In this document: positions 1 to 9,484 of the stretch, piece by piece | Layout: the number at the start of each line of letters is the position of its first letter | Position numbering within the stretch: the first letter of the stretch is position 1 | Assembly (NCBI GenBank): GCA_021782365.1 | Contig: JAJXVB010000002.1 | Coordinates: 62,001 to 126,000, forward strand | Source of the DNA: Pseudomonadota bacterium | GTDB lineage: Bacteria > Pseudomonadota > Gammaproteobacteria > Burkholderiales > Gallionellaceae | Length of the DNA stretch: 64,000 nt | Reading direction: 5' to 3' | The notes under the pieces: generated by a model | Database searches by the model: none | Told to the model about the DNA's origin: nothing | What the model saw: the letters and a program-made list of their open reading frames with translations, nothing else | Translations under genes and position numbers: made by a program

Positions 1-1065
1 CTCGATGAGGAGCCGAAGGAAGAAGAGACCCCGCCTGAACCCGAGATATCGCCTGAGGTCGAGGCGATGATGGCCGAGAAGAAGGCTCGCAAGGAGCGCT
101 TGATATCGCATCGGAAGAAAGTGATCGAATGCGAAAGAAAAGTGGCCAATGCATCCCGGGTGATGCGCAGCATCAACAGCGATATTTTTTCCAAACCTCA
201 GGCCTGCATGGAAACGGCAAGCCAGCTGATGGACGATTTTGTCGAGACATTGATGGATGATAGCGGGACCATCCTGTTTGCACTGAACGACAAGGTGGCC
301 GGGGAAGAAATCTACGTACACTCGGTCAATGTCTCGGTGCTTGCGATACTGCTTGCAAAGGAATTGAAGCTGAGCCCGATCGAGGTCAAGCTGGTCGGCA
401 TGGGTAGCCTGTTTCACGATATCGGAAAGCTCGATATCCCAGGCAAGGTGACGATGAAGACCGATCCGCTCACTGCGGCAGAGAAATCGCTGCTGCAGGA
501 GCACACCAACTTCGGCCTGAAGATCGCCAAAAATGCGAAGCTGGATGCACGCGCATTGGCCATCGTGAACCAGCACCACGAGTATGTCGATGGAACGGGC
601 TATCCCAACAGACTGACGCAGGACAAGACTTCACCTCTTGCGCAACTCGTTGCCATCATCAATCTCTACGACAACCTTTGCAATCCGATCAATCCGGCAA
701 ATGCGTTGACGCCCCACGAGGCGTTGTCAATCATGTTTAAACAATACAAGGGAAAGCTGAATTCGACGATGCTGCAGGTCTTCATCCGGTTCATGGGAGT
801 GTATCCACCGGGCAGCATTGTGAGCCTTTCCAATGGCGCGATAGGCATGGTGCTCTCGGTCTCGTCGAAAAGTCCGCTGAAGCCTACGCTTCTGATCTAT
901 GATCCGGGCGTACCGAAGGAAGAGGCTCTGATACTCGATCTCGAAACGCAGCCTGAAGTCACGATCGACAGGAATATCAGGCCCAATCTCTTGTCTCCCG
1001 ACATCTTCGCGTATCTCAATCCCAGACAGCGCGCCACCTACTTTTTTGACGCCAGCAAGAAATAG
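1..1065 (+). CDS. HD-GYP domain protein, probable cyclic-di-GMP phosphodiesterase (5' end outside window)
   Basis: The frame is open from base 1 with no upstream stop, so the gene starts left of the window; a Met at base 67 lies inside an acidic, proline-rich linker and is unlikely to be the true start. The HD pair (LFHDIGKLDIP, near bases 409-441) and the GYP signature (HHEYVDGTGYP, near 574-606) are both intact, the pattern of active HD-GYP enzymes that hydrolyse cyclic di-GMP. In related proteins a DUF3391 domain precedes such a linker; that part would be outside the window. It ends 6 bp before the convergent thiO gene. Confidence 0.88.
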   Translation, partial: LDEEPKEEETPPEPEISPEVEAMMAEKKARKERLISHRKKVIECERKVANASRVMRSINSDIFSKPQACMETASQLMDDFVETLMDDSGTILFALNDKVAGEEIYVHSVNVSVLAILLAKELKLSPIEVKLVGMGSLFHDIGKLDIPGKVTMKTDPLTAAEKSLLQEHTNFGLKIAKNAKLDARALAIVNQHHEYVDGTGYPNRLTQDKTSPLAQLVAIINLYDNLCNPINPANALTPHEALSIMFKQYKGKLNSTMLQVFIRFMGVYPPGSIVSLSNGAIGMVLSVSSKSPLKPTLLIYDPGVPKEEALILDLETQPEVTIDRNIRPNLLSPDIFAYLNPRQRATYFFDASKK

Positions 1066-1071
1066 CGGCTT

Positions 1072-2121
1072 TCATTCGCGCCAGCGATAGGTCTGATCCG
1101 TATGGCCTTGGATTGCATCCAGCAGCAGCCTTGCGCTGGCAGGCGACATGGTCACGCCATAGCGGAAGTGGCCGCAGTTGGCATAGAGGTTGGATAAACG
1201 AGGGTGCGGACCTATCGTCGGGATGTTGTCCGGCGAACCCGGGCGAAGTCCTGCCCATTGCCTGATCGGGGATGGCCAGTCCGGGAACAGGGTGCGCACT
1301 CGTCCCAGAAGATAGGTCATGGCTTCGGTCGTTATGCTCTTGTTAAACCCCACATCTTCCAGCGTGCTGCCGACCAGCACATGTCCATCCGTGCGCGGGA
1401 TGATGTACAGCTCCTTTTGCAGCAGGATGTTCGAAAATGGGGGGGCTTCGAACTTGAACAGCAACATCTGGCCGCGTATAGGGCGAACTTCCATGCCCAT
1501 CGCATGTTCACCCAAAAGCGTTTTGCTCCATGCACCCGCCGCCATGATGTAGGCATCCGCGGTCAGTTTCTCTTTGTTCGTGCTGAGTCCTTTGACTTCG
1601 TGTCCGGAAATCTCGAAGCTCAGCGCTTCTTGATGCTCTAGCATGTTTCCGCCCAGCATCTCGAAGCGACGGCGCAAAGCCTGCAGCAATCTGGGGTTTC
1701 GAACCTGCGCGATGTCCGGCATGAATAGCCCTGCGCCTTGCATGCCTTGCAAATGCTCATCAAGCCTGACATGGTTGAAAATAACCTGATGCGCTTTGCA
1801 CCATGCAGTTGCTATTTTCTCCTGGAAAGGTGGCAGAATCAGCATGCCGCATCTCTGGTATTCGGGATCTATGCCGGTGTGATGAAGAAGCTGATCTGCC
1901 ATGTCCTCGAACATGCCCATGCTGCGCTCGGTGAGACTCGTGACCTTTTCGGAATAATCCCAGGAACAGAGCGGCGAGAGTATGCCGCCTCCCGCCCAGG
2001 ACGCTTCGGAGCCTGTCGCATTGCGATCGATCAGGGTGACTTTGTAGCCTTCTTCAAGCAGGGCAATTGCGCTGCATAAGCCGATTGCGCCGCCGCCTAT
2101 GATCAGAAAATCCGTCTTCAA
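1072..2121 (-). CDS. thiO: Glycine oxidase ThiO, FAD-dependent
   Basis: A 349-residue FAD-dependent amine oxidase of the DadA/ThiO type. The N-terminal dinucleotide-binding motif ([12 protein letters not shown], residues 7-18) is followed by [12 protein letters not shown], which is typical of ThiO. The family oxidises glycine to iminoglyoxylate for the thiazole part of thiamine. Its ATG overlaps the ispH stop by 4 bases, so it is probably translated by coupling at the end of the ribF-ileS-lspA-ispH-thiO run. No other thiamine gene is present in the window, so the link to thiamine rests on the family. Confidence 0.85.
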   Translation of the reverse strand: MKTDFLIIGGGAIGLCSAIALLEEGYKVTLIDRNATGSEASWAGGGILSPLCSWDYSEKVTSLTERSMGMFEDMADQLLHHTGIDPEYQRCGMLILPPFQEKIATAWCKAHQVIFNHVRLDEHLQGMQGAGLFMPDIAQVRNPRLLQALRRRFEMLGGNMLEHQEALSFEISGHEVKGLSTNKEKLTADAYIMAAGAWSKTLLGEHAMGMEVRPIRGQMLLFKFEAPPFSNILLQKELYIIPRTDGHVLVGSTLEDVGFNKSITTEAMTYLLGRVRTLFPDWPSPIRQWAGLRPGSPDNIPTIGPHPRLSNLYANCGHFRYGVTMSPASARLLLDAIQGHTDQTYRWRE

Positions 2122-3041
2122 GCCTGCAATGCCTTGGGCAGAGGGAAGGTGACGTTTTCGGTGATGCCCTGAAGTTCTGCGACATGAGTTGCGCCGAACT
2201 CCTTGAGCCTTTCGATCACGCCCTGCACCAGCACTTCGGGGGCCGATGCGCCTGCCGTCACGCCAACCCTTTGCTTGCCCATGAACCAGGAGGCATCCAG
2301 TCCATTTGCATCGTCCACGAGATAGGCGGGGATGCCTACGTTAGCTGCGACTTCTCTAAGCCTGTTGGAGTTGGAGCTGTTTGGGGAACCCACGACGACC
2401 ACCGCATCGCATTGTTTCACGAGCAGCTTCACTGCATCCTGGCGGTTCTGGGTCGCATAGCAGATGTCGTCCTTCTTGGGGCCGGTGATGAATGGGAAGC
2501 GGTTCTTGAGCGCTGCGATGATGTTGCTCGCATCGTCTATGGACAAGGTAGTCTGCGTGACATAGGAGAGATTGTTCTCATCCTTGACCTTGAGATCGGC
2601 CACCTGCTCGGGGGATTCCACCAGATACATGCCGGAGTCCGCTTGTCCCATCGTGCCTTCCACCTCGGGGTGACCCTTATGGCCGATCATGATGATTTCC
2701 TTTTCCTGCTTGCGCAGACGCGAGACTTCGATGTGCACCTTGGTGACCAGGGGGCAAGTTGCATCGAATACCGTAAGGCCGCGTTCTGCCGCTTCCGCGC
2801 GCACTGCCTGGGATACCCCGTGCGCGCTGAAAATCAGGATGCTGCCCTTGGGGACGTCGTTCAAGTCCTCGATGAAAATTGCCCCTTTGCTGCGCAGGCC
2901 GTCTACCACGAACTTGTTGTGTACGACTTCATGGCGCACATAGATAGGCGCGCCGTGAATTTGCAGCGCGCGCTCGACGATTTCGATCGCGCGGTCCACA
3001 CCTGCACAAAAGCCGCGCGGATTAGCTAACAGCAGATCCAT
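2118..3041 (-). CDS. ispH: 4-hydroxy-3-methylbut-2-enyl diphosphate reductase
   Basis: A 307-residue IspH/LytB, the last enzyme of the non-mevalonate isoprenoid pathway, which makes IPP and DMAPP with a [4Fe-4S] cluster. The three cluster cysteines are visible in [11 protein letters not shown] (Cys12), [11 protein letters not shown] and [10 protein letters not shown]. The length is normal for the family. It overlaps lspA by about 20 bases and thiO by 4, consistent with one operon. Confidence 0.95.
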   Translation of the reverse strand: MDLLLANPRGFCAGVDRAIEIVERALQIHGAPIYVRHEVVHNKFVVDGLRSKGAIFIEDLNDVPKGSILIFSAHGVSQAVRAEAAERGLTVFDATCPLVTKVHIEVSRLRKQEKEIIMIGHKGHPEVEGTMGQADSGMYLVESPEQVADLKVKDENNLSYVTQTTLSIDDASNIIAALKNRFPFITGPKKDDICYATQNRQDAVKLLVKQCDAVVVVGSPNSSNSNRLREVAANVGIPAYLVDDANGLDASWFMGKQRVGVTAGASAPEVLVQGVIERLKEFGATHVAELQGITENVTFPLPKALQA

Positions 3042-3498
3042 GTTTTTTCTCCATGATGCTTTGCCAGATCAACAGGCCTGCGCCGCAGGTGATCGCGGAA
3101 TCGGCGAGGTTGAAGGCAGGAAAATAATGTTCGTTCCAGTGGAACAGCAGAAAATCGATCACATAACCGTGGTTGATGCGGTCTATCAGGTTGCCCAGCG
3201 CGCCTCCCAGAATCAGGCTAAGCGCAAAGGAAAAGAGAATTTCTGTTGCGTGTTTGCGCAAAACCCATGTGATCGAAACGGATGCGATGACTGCAATCGT
3301 CGTGAAAATCCAGCGCTGCATACCGCCCGCATCGCTCAAGAAGCTGAATGCGGCGCCTGTGTTGTGCATCAGCGTGAGATCAAACACGCTCAAGATCGTC
3401 AGGCTTTCCTGATTGGCAAAATGGTTGACGACCCATAGCTTGCTCATCTGGTCGAGCAGCACGACCAATGCGGAAAGCGCAAGCCAGCGGCTAAGCAT
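3022..3498 (-). CDS. lspA: Lipoprotein signal peptidase (signal peptidase II)
   Basis: A 158-residue inner-membrane aspartyl protease that cleaves prolipoprotein signal peptides. Family signatures are DQ after the first membrane segment, [19 protein letters not shown] (first catalytic Asp) and FNLADSAI (second catalytic Asp); four hydrophobic segments fit the family. I place the start at 3498 (MLSRWLAL) because GAGGA lies 8 bases upstream and the protein then has the usual length; a longer frame to 3567 exists but would intrude far into ileS. The start overlaps the ileS stop by 8 bases. Confidence 0.93.
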   Translation of the reverse strand: MLSRWLALSALVVLLDQMSKLWVVNHFANQESLTILSVFDLTLMHNTGAAFSFLSDAGGMQRWIFTTIAVIASVSITWVLRKHATEILFSFALSLILGGALGNLIDRINHGYVIDFLLFHWNEHYFPAFNLADSAITCGAGLLIWQSIMEKKHGSAVS

Positions 3499-6337
3499 GG
3501 CGTCTTTCCTCGCCATCTCCATAAAGGTTGCTGACGCATCGCCCGCACAGGGTGGGGTGTGATTCATCGATCCCTACATCTTCGCGGTAATGCCAGCAGC
3601 GCTCGCATTTTTCATGGAGGCTCGCGGACACGTCCACCCTGGGTTCATCTGCTGCACGATGGACCGTTGCGCGCGAAGTGATGAACACGAAGCGCAGGTC
3701 GTTGCCTAGACTTTCGAGTATGCCGTAGTCTTCGCTTGATGCGAACACATCCACTTCGGCTGCGAGCGCTGAACCGATAAGGCCGGCAGAACGCGCTTCC
3801 TCGAGCTGCTTGTTGACGCGATTGCGCCAGGCTTCTATGGTCAGCCAGGCTTTGCTGTCGGAGTCAGACAGGCTGGGATTCGGCAATTCATGCCAGAGTC
3901 CTTCGAATACGCTCTCTTCGTCCTTGCCGTTCAGGATGGCCCAGGCTTCTTCTCCGGTGAAACTCAGGATCGGCGAGATCAAACGGGTCAGCGCATGCGT
4001 GATGTGATAGAGCGCATTTTGCGCGGAGCGGCGGGCGCGCGAATTTTCACCCGTGGTATAGAGGCGATCCTTCAGGATATCGAGATAGAAGCTGCCCAGG
4101 GTTTCTGAGCAGTAAGCCATCAGCTTCTGCACGGCGAGATGAAATTCATAGCTCGCGTAATCTTCGCATACTTCCACTTGCAGCTTCTGGGTCAGGCAAA
4201 GCGCATACCGATCTATCGTCAGCCACTGGTCTGTCGGCAATGCATCGCGTTTCATGTCGAAATTGGAAATGTTGGCGAGCAGGAATTTGAGCGTATTGCG
4301 GATCCTGCGGTAGCTTTCCACCACGCGCTTCAGGATTTCGTCGGATATCGTGAGCTCTCCGGAATAGTCGGTCGAGGCGGTCCAGAGGCGCAGGATGTCC
4401 GCACCCAGCGTGTCGAACACCTTTTGTGGCGCGACTACATTGCCCTTGGATTTCGACATCTTGTGCCCGCTGCCGTCGACCACGAAGCCGTGGGTCAGAA
4501 GCGCATCGTATGGCGCACGTCCATTGATCGCGCATCCGGTGAGCAGGGATGACTGGAACCAGCCGCGATGCTGATCCGACCCTTCGAGATACAAGTCGGC
4601 AGGAGATCTCAGCCCCTCACGACGCGAGAGTACGGAGGCATGCGTGGTTCCGGAATCGAACCAGACATCCAGCGTGTCGGTGAGCTTCCTGTATTGTGCT
4701 GCATCGCTTCCCAGGAAATCTTCGGCATTCAGACTGAACCATGCTTCTATGCCTTGCTGCTCGACAAGAAGCGCCACCTTTTCGAGCAATATCGCCGAGT
4801 CGGGATGCAATTCTCCGGTTTCCTTGTGCACGAAGAAGGGCATGGGGACACCCCAGTTGCGCTGGCGCGATACGCACCAGTCAGGCCGGTTCCTGATCAT
4901 CGCCTCGAGGCGCGCGCGTCCCCATGCTGGAAAGAATGCGGTCTTCTCCACGGCCATGTTTGCCAGGTCGCGCAGTGTGATTTCTTCGCGCCTTTCATGG
5001 CGGTTCGAATTCACCAGGTTTTCGATGGCGCTAGTATCGCCCTCCTGCTTGCGGTTTCCCATGCCGATGAACCACTGGGGCGTGGAGCGGAAGATGATCG
5101 GGGTCTTGTGTCGCCAGCAGTGAGGATAGCTGTGCTGGACCTTTTTCTGGCATAACAGGTGGTTTGACGCCTCAAGAGCCTGCATGATGATGTCGTTGGC
5201 CTTCCAGACGAACACGCCTGCCAGTGCGACTTCGCCTACAGGAGGAACGGAGGATATGAATTTTCCGTCATCACCTACCGGATTGTCGGTTGGCAGATTG
5301 TATTTCTGCCCTACGAAATAGTCGTCCAGGCCATGCGCGGGGGCTGTGTGAACGAGCCCCGTGCCGGAATCCGCAGTCACATGTTCGCCGCAGATGATGG
5401 GTACGATGCGATCCTGAAAGGGGTGCTGCAAGGGCAGCAATTCGAGTGCAGCGCCCTTGCAGGAGCCTATGGCTTCTTCTTCGAGTTCATAGCGTTCGAG
5501 GCAGGATTGCATCAGTGCCGTTGCCACCAGCAGTAACCCCTTGGCGGTCCTGACCAGCGTGTATTCGAAATCCGGATGCACGCTCACCGCCTGGTTTGCG
5601 GGCAAAGTCCAGGGCGTGGTCGTCCAGATCACCGCATAGGCCTTCTCGGAACCCGAAAGCGATGCGTTGAAGGCGCGGCCAAGACCCTGCATATCCTTAA
5701 CTTCAAATGCGACATCGATCGCGCTCGAAGTCTTGTTTTCATATTCGACTTCGGCCTCGGCGAGTGCGGACTGGCAATCGAGACACCAGTTGACTGGCTT
5801 GTAGCCCTGATACAGAAAGCCGTGTTGATGTATCGCACCCAGCGCGCGCATGATGTCGGCTTCGGTCTTGAAGTCCATCGTGAGATAGGGATGATCCCAG
5901 TCTCCCAGCACGCCAAGACGCATGAAATCCTTTTTCTGGCGTTCGATCTGCTCATGGGCATAGGCGCGGCAGAGCTCGCGGAATTCCTTCGCGGGAAGGG
6001 ACTTGCCATGCTTCTTCTCGACCTGCAGTTCGATAGGCAGGCCATGACAGTCCCATCCCGGCACATAGGGAGCGTCAAAACCCGAAAGCGTCTTGGCTTT
6101 GATGATGACGTCCTTGAGGATCTTGTTCACCGCGTGCCCTATGTGTATGTCGCCGTTGGCATAGGGCGGACCATCGTGCAGGACGAATTTGGGCAGCCCC
6201 TTCTTGGCCTTGCGTATTTTCTGGTAATGCTGCAGTGCATTCCAGCGCGCAAGCATCTGGGGCTCGCGCTTTGACAAGTCGCCGCGCATCGGAAAGGGCG
6301 TGTCGGGCAGGTTCAGCGTCTTCTTGTAATCATTCAT
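3491..6337 (-). CDS. ileS: Isoleucyl-tRNA synthetase
   Basis: A 948-residue class I aminoacyl-tRNA synthetase. The HIGH motif is at residues 65-68, KMSKS at 626-630, and a C-terminal zinc finger (CERCWHY and CGRCVSN) closes the protein. The start at 6337 (MNDYKKTLN) overlaps the ribF stop by 8 bases; an upstream in-frame Met at 6370 would extend further into ribF and looks wrong. Residues about 427-452, between TPQWFIGM and the segment before FFPAWGRAR, hold extra hydrophilic sequence rich in Glu, Asn and Arg that I do not recall from E. coli IleS. Confidence 0.96.
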   Translation of the reverse strand: MNDYKKTLNLPDTPFPMRGDLSKREPQMLARWNALQHYQKIRKAKKGLPKFVLHDGPPYANGDIHIGHAVNKILKDVIIKAKTLSGFDAPYVPGWDCHGLPIELQVEKKHGKSLPAKEFRELCRAYAHEQIERQKKDFMRLGVLGDWDHPYLTMDFKTEADIMRALGAIHQHGFLYQGYKPVNWCLDCQSALAEAEVEYENKTSSAIDVAFEVKDMQGLGRAFNASLSGSEKAYAVIWTTTPWTLPANQAVSVHPDFEYTLVRTAKGLLLVATALMQSCLERYELEEEAIGSCKGAALELLPLQHPFQDRIVPIICGEHVTADSGTGLVHTAPAHGLDDYFVGQKYNLPTDNPVGDDGKFISSVPPVGEVALAGVFVWKANDIIMQALEASNHLLCQKKVQHSYPHCWRHKTPIIFRSTPQWFIGMGNRKQEGDTSAIENLVNSNRHERREEITLRDLANMAVEKTAFFPAWGRARLEAMIRNRPDWCVSRQRNWGVPMPFFVHKETGELHPDSAILLEKVALLVEQQGIEAWFSLNAEDFLGSDAAQYRKLTDTLDVWFDSGTTHASVLSRREGLRSPADLYLEGSDQHRGWFQSSLLTGCAINGRAPYDALLTHGFVVDGSGHKMSKSKGNVVAPQKVFDTLGADILRLWTASTDYSGELTISDEILKRVVESYRRIRNTLKFLLANISNFDMKRDALPTDQWLTIDRYALCLTQKLQVEVCEDYASYEFHLAVQKLMAYCSETLGSFYLDILKDRLYTTGENSRARRSAQNALYHITHALTRLISPILSFTGEEAWAILNGKDEESVFEGLWHELPNPSLSDSDSKAWLTIEAWRNRVNKQLEEARSAGLIGSALAAEVDVFASSEDYGILESLGNDLRFVFITSRATVHRAADEPRVDVSASLHEKCERCWHYREDVGIDESHPTLCGRCVSNLYGDGEERRHA

Positions 6338-7256
6338 GTTGTTCAAACCATCTCTTTGCATTTTCCACATCCAATGCGATCTGCCGGGTCAGGGCAGCGA
6401 CATCGGGAAATTTTTCCTCGTCCCTTTGCTTTTGCAAGAATTCCACACGCAAGTTCTTACCGTAAATATCCCGGTCGAATTCGAACAGATGCACTTCCAG
6501 AACGGGCTTTGCATCGTGCTTGAAGGTAGGCCGCACGCCGAGACTCGCAGCACCACGCAGGACACCGAAACCTGTGACATGCGCTTCGACCACGAATATG
6601 CCGGACAATGGCGGTCGATTGTGCCTCATCTGGATGTTTGCTGTGGGGTAGCCCAGCTTCTTGCCCACTCCGTCTCCATGAATCACGCGTCCGCTGATGC
6701 TGTAATGCCGGCCGAGATAATCGTGAGCGCGGCGCAACTGGCCTGCCTCGAGTGCAGCCCGAACCGCGGTGCTGGAAATGCGCACGCCGTCGTGCTTCAC
6801 GGTGTGCACGGCCCGAACTTCAAAGCCTTCTTGTTCGGCGATCTTCTCCATCAGTGCGAAGTCGCCTGTGCGCTTGCTGCCAAAACGGAAGTCGTCCCCT
6901 ATCAGTATGTATTTTGCGTGCAGTTTTTCATGCAATGCATGTATGAAATAGGCCGCGCTCATCTGTGAGAATTCGGCATCGAAGCGGCATACATGCACGC
7001 GGTCTATGCCCAGGAGTTCGAACATTTCGAGCTTCTCGCGAAGGGAAGACAGCCTGGCCGGTGCATCCTGCGGGGTGAAGAACTCGCGGGGATGCGGTTC
7101 AAAAATCACCACGGCTGTTTTCAGCGAGCGCGACTTTGCCGCTGCCTTCAATTCATTGAGCAGGGACTGGTGGCCCAGATGCACGCCGTCGAAATTGCCG
7201 ACAGTGAGTGCTGCAGGATCGTGCTGAAGGCAAGGGAGTCCGCGTAGTATTTGCAT
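6330..7256 (-). CDS. ribF: Bifunctional riboflavin kinase / FAD synthetase
   Basis: About 308 residues. The N-terminal FMN adenylyltransferase domain carries [11 protein letters not shown]; the C-terminal riboflavin kinase domain carries [15 protein letters not shown]. Together they convert riboflavin to FMN and then FAD. I prefer ATG at 7256 over an in-frame TTG at 7265. There is no convincing Shine-Dalgarno, and a perfect TATAAT lies only 8 bases upstream, so the mRNA may start at or next to the ATG. First gene of the ribF-ileS-lspA-ispH-thiO run. Confidence 0.94.
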   Translation of the reverse strand: MQILRGLPCLQHDPAALTVGNFDGVHLGHQSLLNELKAAAKSRSLKTAVVIFEPHPREFFTPQDAPARLSSLREKLEMFELLGIDRVHVCRFDAEFSQMSAAYFIHALHEKLHAKYILIGDDFRFGSKRTGDFALMEKIAEQEGFEVRAVHTVKHDGVRISSTAVRAALEAGQLRRAHDYLGRHYSISGRVIHGDGVGKKLGYPTANIQMRHNRPPLSGIFVVEAHVTGFGVLRGAASLGVRPTFKHDAKPVLEVHLFEFDRDIYGKNLRVEFLQKQRDEEKFPDVAALTRQIALDVENAKRWFEQHE

Positions 7257-7264
7257 AGCGCTCA

Positions 7265-7270
7265 ATTATA
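7265..7270 (-). promoter_or_regulatory. Candidate -10 element for ribF
   Basis: A perfect TATAAT on the minus strand, ending 8 bases before the ribF ATG. The best -35 match is ATGACA at 7290-7295 with a long 19-bp spacer. If used, transcription would begin within a couple of bases of the start codon. Confidence 0.4.
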
Positions 7271-7475
7271 CCGTGGGGTGTGGCGCATGTGTCATGCGTT
7301 TTCCGTCATGGACTTCATGCTAGGGAAATCCTTACCCTGTTTGCTGGTGTTTTTCTAGGTAAAAATCATCCTTCTCCGATGGTACGCATGTTAAATCGGG
7401 TAGAGCATAGTCAATAAACAAGCCGTTGCCTTTCAGGCATGGTCTGATTTTCCACTGACGCTAAGGAGAATTAAC

Positions 7476-7937
7476 ATGAACGGAATCACACGATACAAAC
7501 CGCTGGGCAGCGAAATTTCACGCCTAGACCCTTTCCTTGATTTCGACGAAATGTTCGAAAGATTGAACAAGTCTATGATGCGCCCGCTGTTTAGGGAGGC
7601 GATGGATATCGAACCCCAGATCAAGATGGATGTGAAGGAATCCGGAGACAATTATCTCGTTCATGCCGATATTCCTGGCGTGAACAAGGATGATATCCAC
7701 GTGACGGTCGATGGAAACCGGGTTTCCATCACGGCTGAAGTCAAGCAGGAGAAAGAGGCCAAGGAGGGCGAGCGGGTGATACGCCGCGAGCGTAGCTATG
7801 GCATGGCTTCGCGCACCTTTACCCTTTCCGATGAGGTGGATCAGGAGCATATACAGGCCAAATACAACAATGGCGTGCTTGAGCTCACCCTGCCCAAGAA
7901 ACCCGGAGTTGCAAAGAAAGAAATCCAGATAAGTTAA
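7476..7937 (+). CDS. Small heat-shock protein, Hsp20/alpha-crystallin family
   Basis: A 153-residue holdase-type chaperone. The alpha-crystallin domain covers roughly residues 45-140, with family features ADIPGV, the RERSYG segment and the C-terminal strand ending in VLELTLPKK; the tail EIQIS resembles the I-x-I motif used for oligomer assembly. A strong AAGGAG lies 8 bases before the ATG. About 210 bp separate it from divergent ribF; I saw no clear sigma-32 promoter there. The next gene follows after 50 bp and may be co-transcribed. Confidence 0.92.
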   Translation: MNGITRYKPLGSEISRLDPFLDFDEMFERLNKSMMRPLFREAMDIEPQIKMDVKESGDNYLVHADIPGVNKDDIHVTVDGNRVSITAEVKQEKEAKEGERVIRRERSYGMASRTFTLSDEVDQEHIQAKYNNGVLELTLPKKPGVAKKEIQIS

Positions 7938-7987
7938 TGCGACGCATGCCATAGCGGAAGACGTTCGCCAAAATCAAGGAGAGAATC

Positions 7988-8389
7988 ATGTTGAAGGAAA
8001 TTTTGATGGCGTCTGCACTGGTCGTGGCGGCATCGAATGTATGGGCGGCCGATCAGGAAAGGGCCCAGGATCAGACGCGCACACAAGACCAGACTCGTAT
8101 ACAGGACCAGACTCGAACGCGCATATACGGCAGCCAGTTGATGACCAATCAGGAGCGCGTCGAGTATCGGGCAAGGATGCGCGATGCAAAAACTGCCGAA
8201 GAGCGCGAGCAGATACGCAATGAACACCATGAGCAGATGAAGGTGCGCGCCAAGGAACGCGGAGTGTCCATTCCCGATGAGCCGCCAGTCAGAGGCGGGG
8301 GCATGGGTTCGGGTGGTGGCGGCATGGGCGGCGGAGGCATGGGCGGCGGAGGCATGGGCGGCGGAGGCATGGGCGGCGGAGGTCGATAG
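7988..8389 (+). CDS. Exported repeat-rich hypothetical protein with glycine/methionine-rich tail
   Basis: 133 residues. An N-terminal signal peptide (residues 1-20, ending NVWAA) is followed by tandem DQTRTQ/DQTRIQ repeats, then a charged helical stretch (YGSQLMTNQERVEYRARM and REQIRNEHHEQMKVRAKERG), and a tail of GGGM units. The central part resembles a conserved periplasmic family of unknown function in Proteobacteria. The tail is encoded by near-perfect 15-bp DNA repeats (about 8313-8385), so its length probably varies between strains. GGAG lies 7 bases before the ATG. Function not known. Confidence 0.75.
   Translation: MLKEILMASALVVAASNVWAADQERAQDQTRTQDQTRIQDQTRTRIYGSQLMTNQERVEYRARMRDAKTAEEREQIRNEHHEQMKVRAKERGVSIPDEPPVRGGGMGSGGGGMGGGGMGGGGMGGGGMGGGGR
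8313..8385 (+). repeat. 15-bp tandem repeat encoding the GGGMG tail
   Basis: The unit ggcatgggcggcgga is repeated about four to five times in frame at the 3' end of the exported-protein gene. It is an in-frame multiple of three, so slippage would change tail length without shifting frame. Confidence 0.85.
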
Positions 8390-8428
8390 CGGTGCCTTGG
8401 CTCGTTTGATTAATTTGGGAGCATCATC

Positions 8429-8791
8429 ATGAACATTACGGTAAACGGCAAGACCATCGAAACGGATATGGCGGGTTTTTTAAAAAACCCGTATGACTGG
8501 AATGATGAGGTCAGCGATATCCTTGTGAAAGAATATGAAAAGTCGGGACTCAGGCCGGTGGATGATACCTCGCTGGGGCTTGTTGATTATTTCAGGGAAT
8601 ACTATGAGCAGAATCACACTCATCCGACCATGAGTGTACTGGTGAACACGCTGGGAAAGCATCATGGCCAGCGCTTCAGCGATACCTATGCATACAAGAA
8701 ATTTCTCTACGAACTGTTTCCGAACGGCCCTGTTCAAACACTCTGCAAGTTGGCTGGATTGCCCGACCCGGGTGTCGAGAATCAGAGTTGA
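8429..8791 (+). CDS. DsrC/TusE-family sulfur-carrier-like protein lacking the terminal cysteine
   Basis: A 120-residue protein with the DsrC/TusE fold signature: residues NGKTIETDMAGFL near the start and KFLYELFPNGPVQTLCKLAG near the end. Family members carry sulfur on C-terminal cysteines: DsrC has two (CysB inside the GPxxQxC region and CysA at the penultimate position), TusE only CysA. Here the CysB position is present (TLCKLAG), but the tail ends LPDPGVENQS and the CysA position is Glu. This combination fits neither standard class, so I do not assign tusE or dsrC. A terminator follows 20 bases after the stop. Confidence 0.8.
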   Translation: MNITVNGKTIETDMAGFLKNPYDWNDEVSDILVKEYEKSGLRPVDDTSLGLVDYFREYYEQNHTHPTMSVLVNTLGKHHGQRFSDTYAYKKFLYELFPNGPVQTLCKLAGLPDPGVENQS

Positions 8792-8811
8792 ATGGGTTGT
8801 ATTCGACTGCG

Positions 8812-8842
8812 AGCCGCACCTCTGAAGGGGTGCGGCTTTTTT
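8812..8842 (+). terminator. Rho-independent terminator after the DsrC-like gene
   Basis: A 9-bp stem (agccgcacc pairing with ggtgcggct) with an 8-base loop, followed by a run of T (8838-8842). It closes the hsp20 to DsrC-like gene group. Confidence 0.9.
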
Positions 8843-8849
8843 GCGTGGC

Positions 8850-8966
8850 TCATTGCGGGAGTGTCATGCTGGCAAGATGCCATGCGACTTTGTAATAGAT
8901 TCCTTTCCTGCGGTAATGGCGGTAATTTTCAATGAAGCGTGAGAACTGCACAATTTTTTGCATCAT
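8850..8966 (-). CDS. Possible small protein of 38 residues, unknown function
   Basis: A short frame starting MMQKIVQFSRF and ending HLASMTLPQ, with a strong GAGGAGA 6 bases before the first ATG. The product is basic and aromatic-rich (YRHYRRKGIYYK), which suggests membrane or nucleic-acid association, but I recognise no family. The frame can be extended upstream to 9152, but the ribosome site favours the short form. It is convergent with the DsrC-like gene. Confidence 0.4.
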   Translation of the reverse strand: MMQKIVQFSRFIENYRHYRRKGIYYKVAWHLASMTLPQ

Positions 8967-9241
8967 GACATTCTCCTCGGTAAGGTTGCATACATGACTT
9001 GCAGGGAGAAGGATTGTCGCTCTGCCATCAAAACAAGAGTATCGGAGATGGATGATTTTGATAGGGAGATATCGGTAGTCGAAAACAAGAAAATTCCTAT
9101 CGAGTATGGCAGGGTAAGACGAACGATCGGGCGTGGCTGAAAATTCTTTCATAAAGGCGCTAAAAATTTTTCTTTAATCTGGCCTTTCGTTTAAGAATCC
9201 AGTAAAGTGTGCTTCCCTTGACTTACAAAAAGAGCAATAAC

Positions 9242-9484
9242 ATGAGTGCAAAAGGCCAGCAGTTGCAGGATCCCTTTCTGAATACGCTGCGCAAGGAACA
9301 TGTGCAGGTGGCTATCTATCTTGTCAATGGCATCAAGTTGCAAGGTCAGGTGGAGTCCTTCGATCAGTACGTGGTTTTGCTAAAGAACAATGCCGTCGTC
9401 CAGATGGTGTACAAGCATGCCATTTCGACTATCGTACCTGCGCGCGCGATCAATATGTCGATTGAAGATGACGCTGCCGAGTAA
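9242..9484 (+). CDS. hfq: RNA chaperone Hfq
   Basis: An 80-residue Sm-like protein with the conserved Sm1 region ([20 protein letters not shown] and NGIKLQGQ) and Sm2 motif ([10 protein letters not shown]). Hfq forms hexamers that pair small RNAs with mRNAs. The start is ATG at 9242 (MSAKGQQLQ). The stop overlaps the hflX ATG by one base, as in the common hfq-hflX-hflK-hflC order. Confidence 0.97.
   Translation: MSAKGQQLQDPFLNTLRKEHVQVAIYLVNGIKLQGQVESFDQYVVLLKNNAVVQMVYKHAISTIVPARAINMSIEDDAAE

Noticed and set aside
8313..8385. 15-bp repeats considered as a CRISPR or promoter repeat
   Set aside because: They have no spacers and keep the reading frame of an exported protein.
8967..9152. Upstream extension of the 38-residue minus-strand frame
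   Set aside because: It lacks a ribosome site, whereas the internal ATG pair at 8963-8966 has a strong one.
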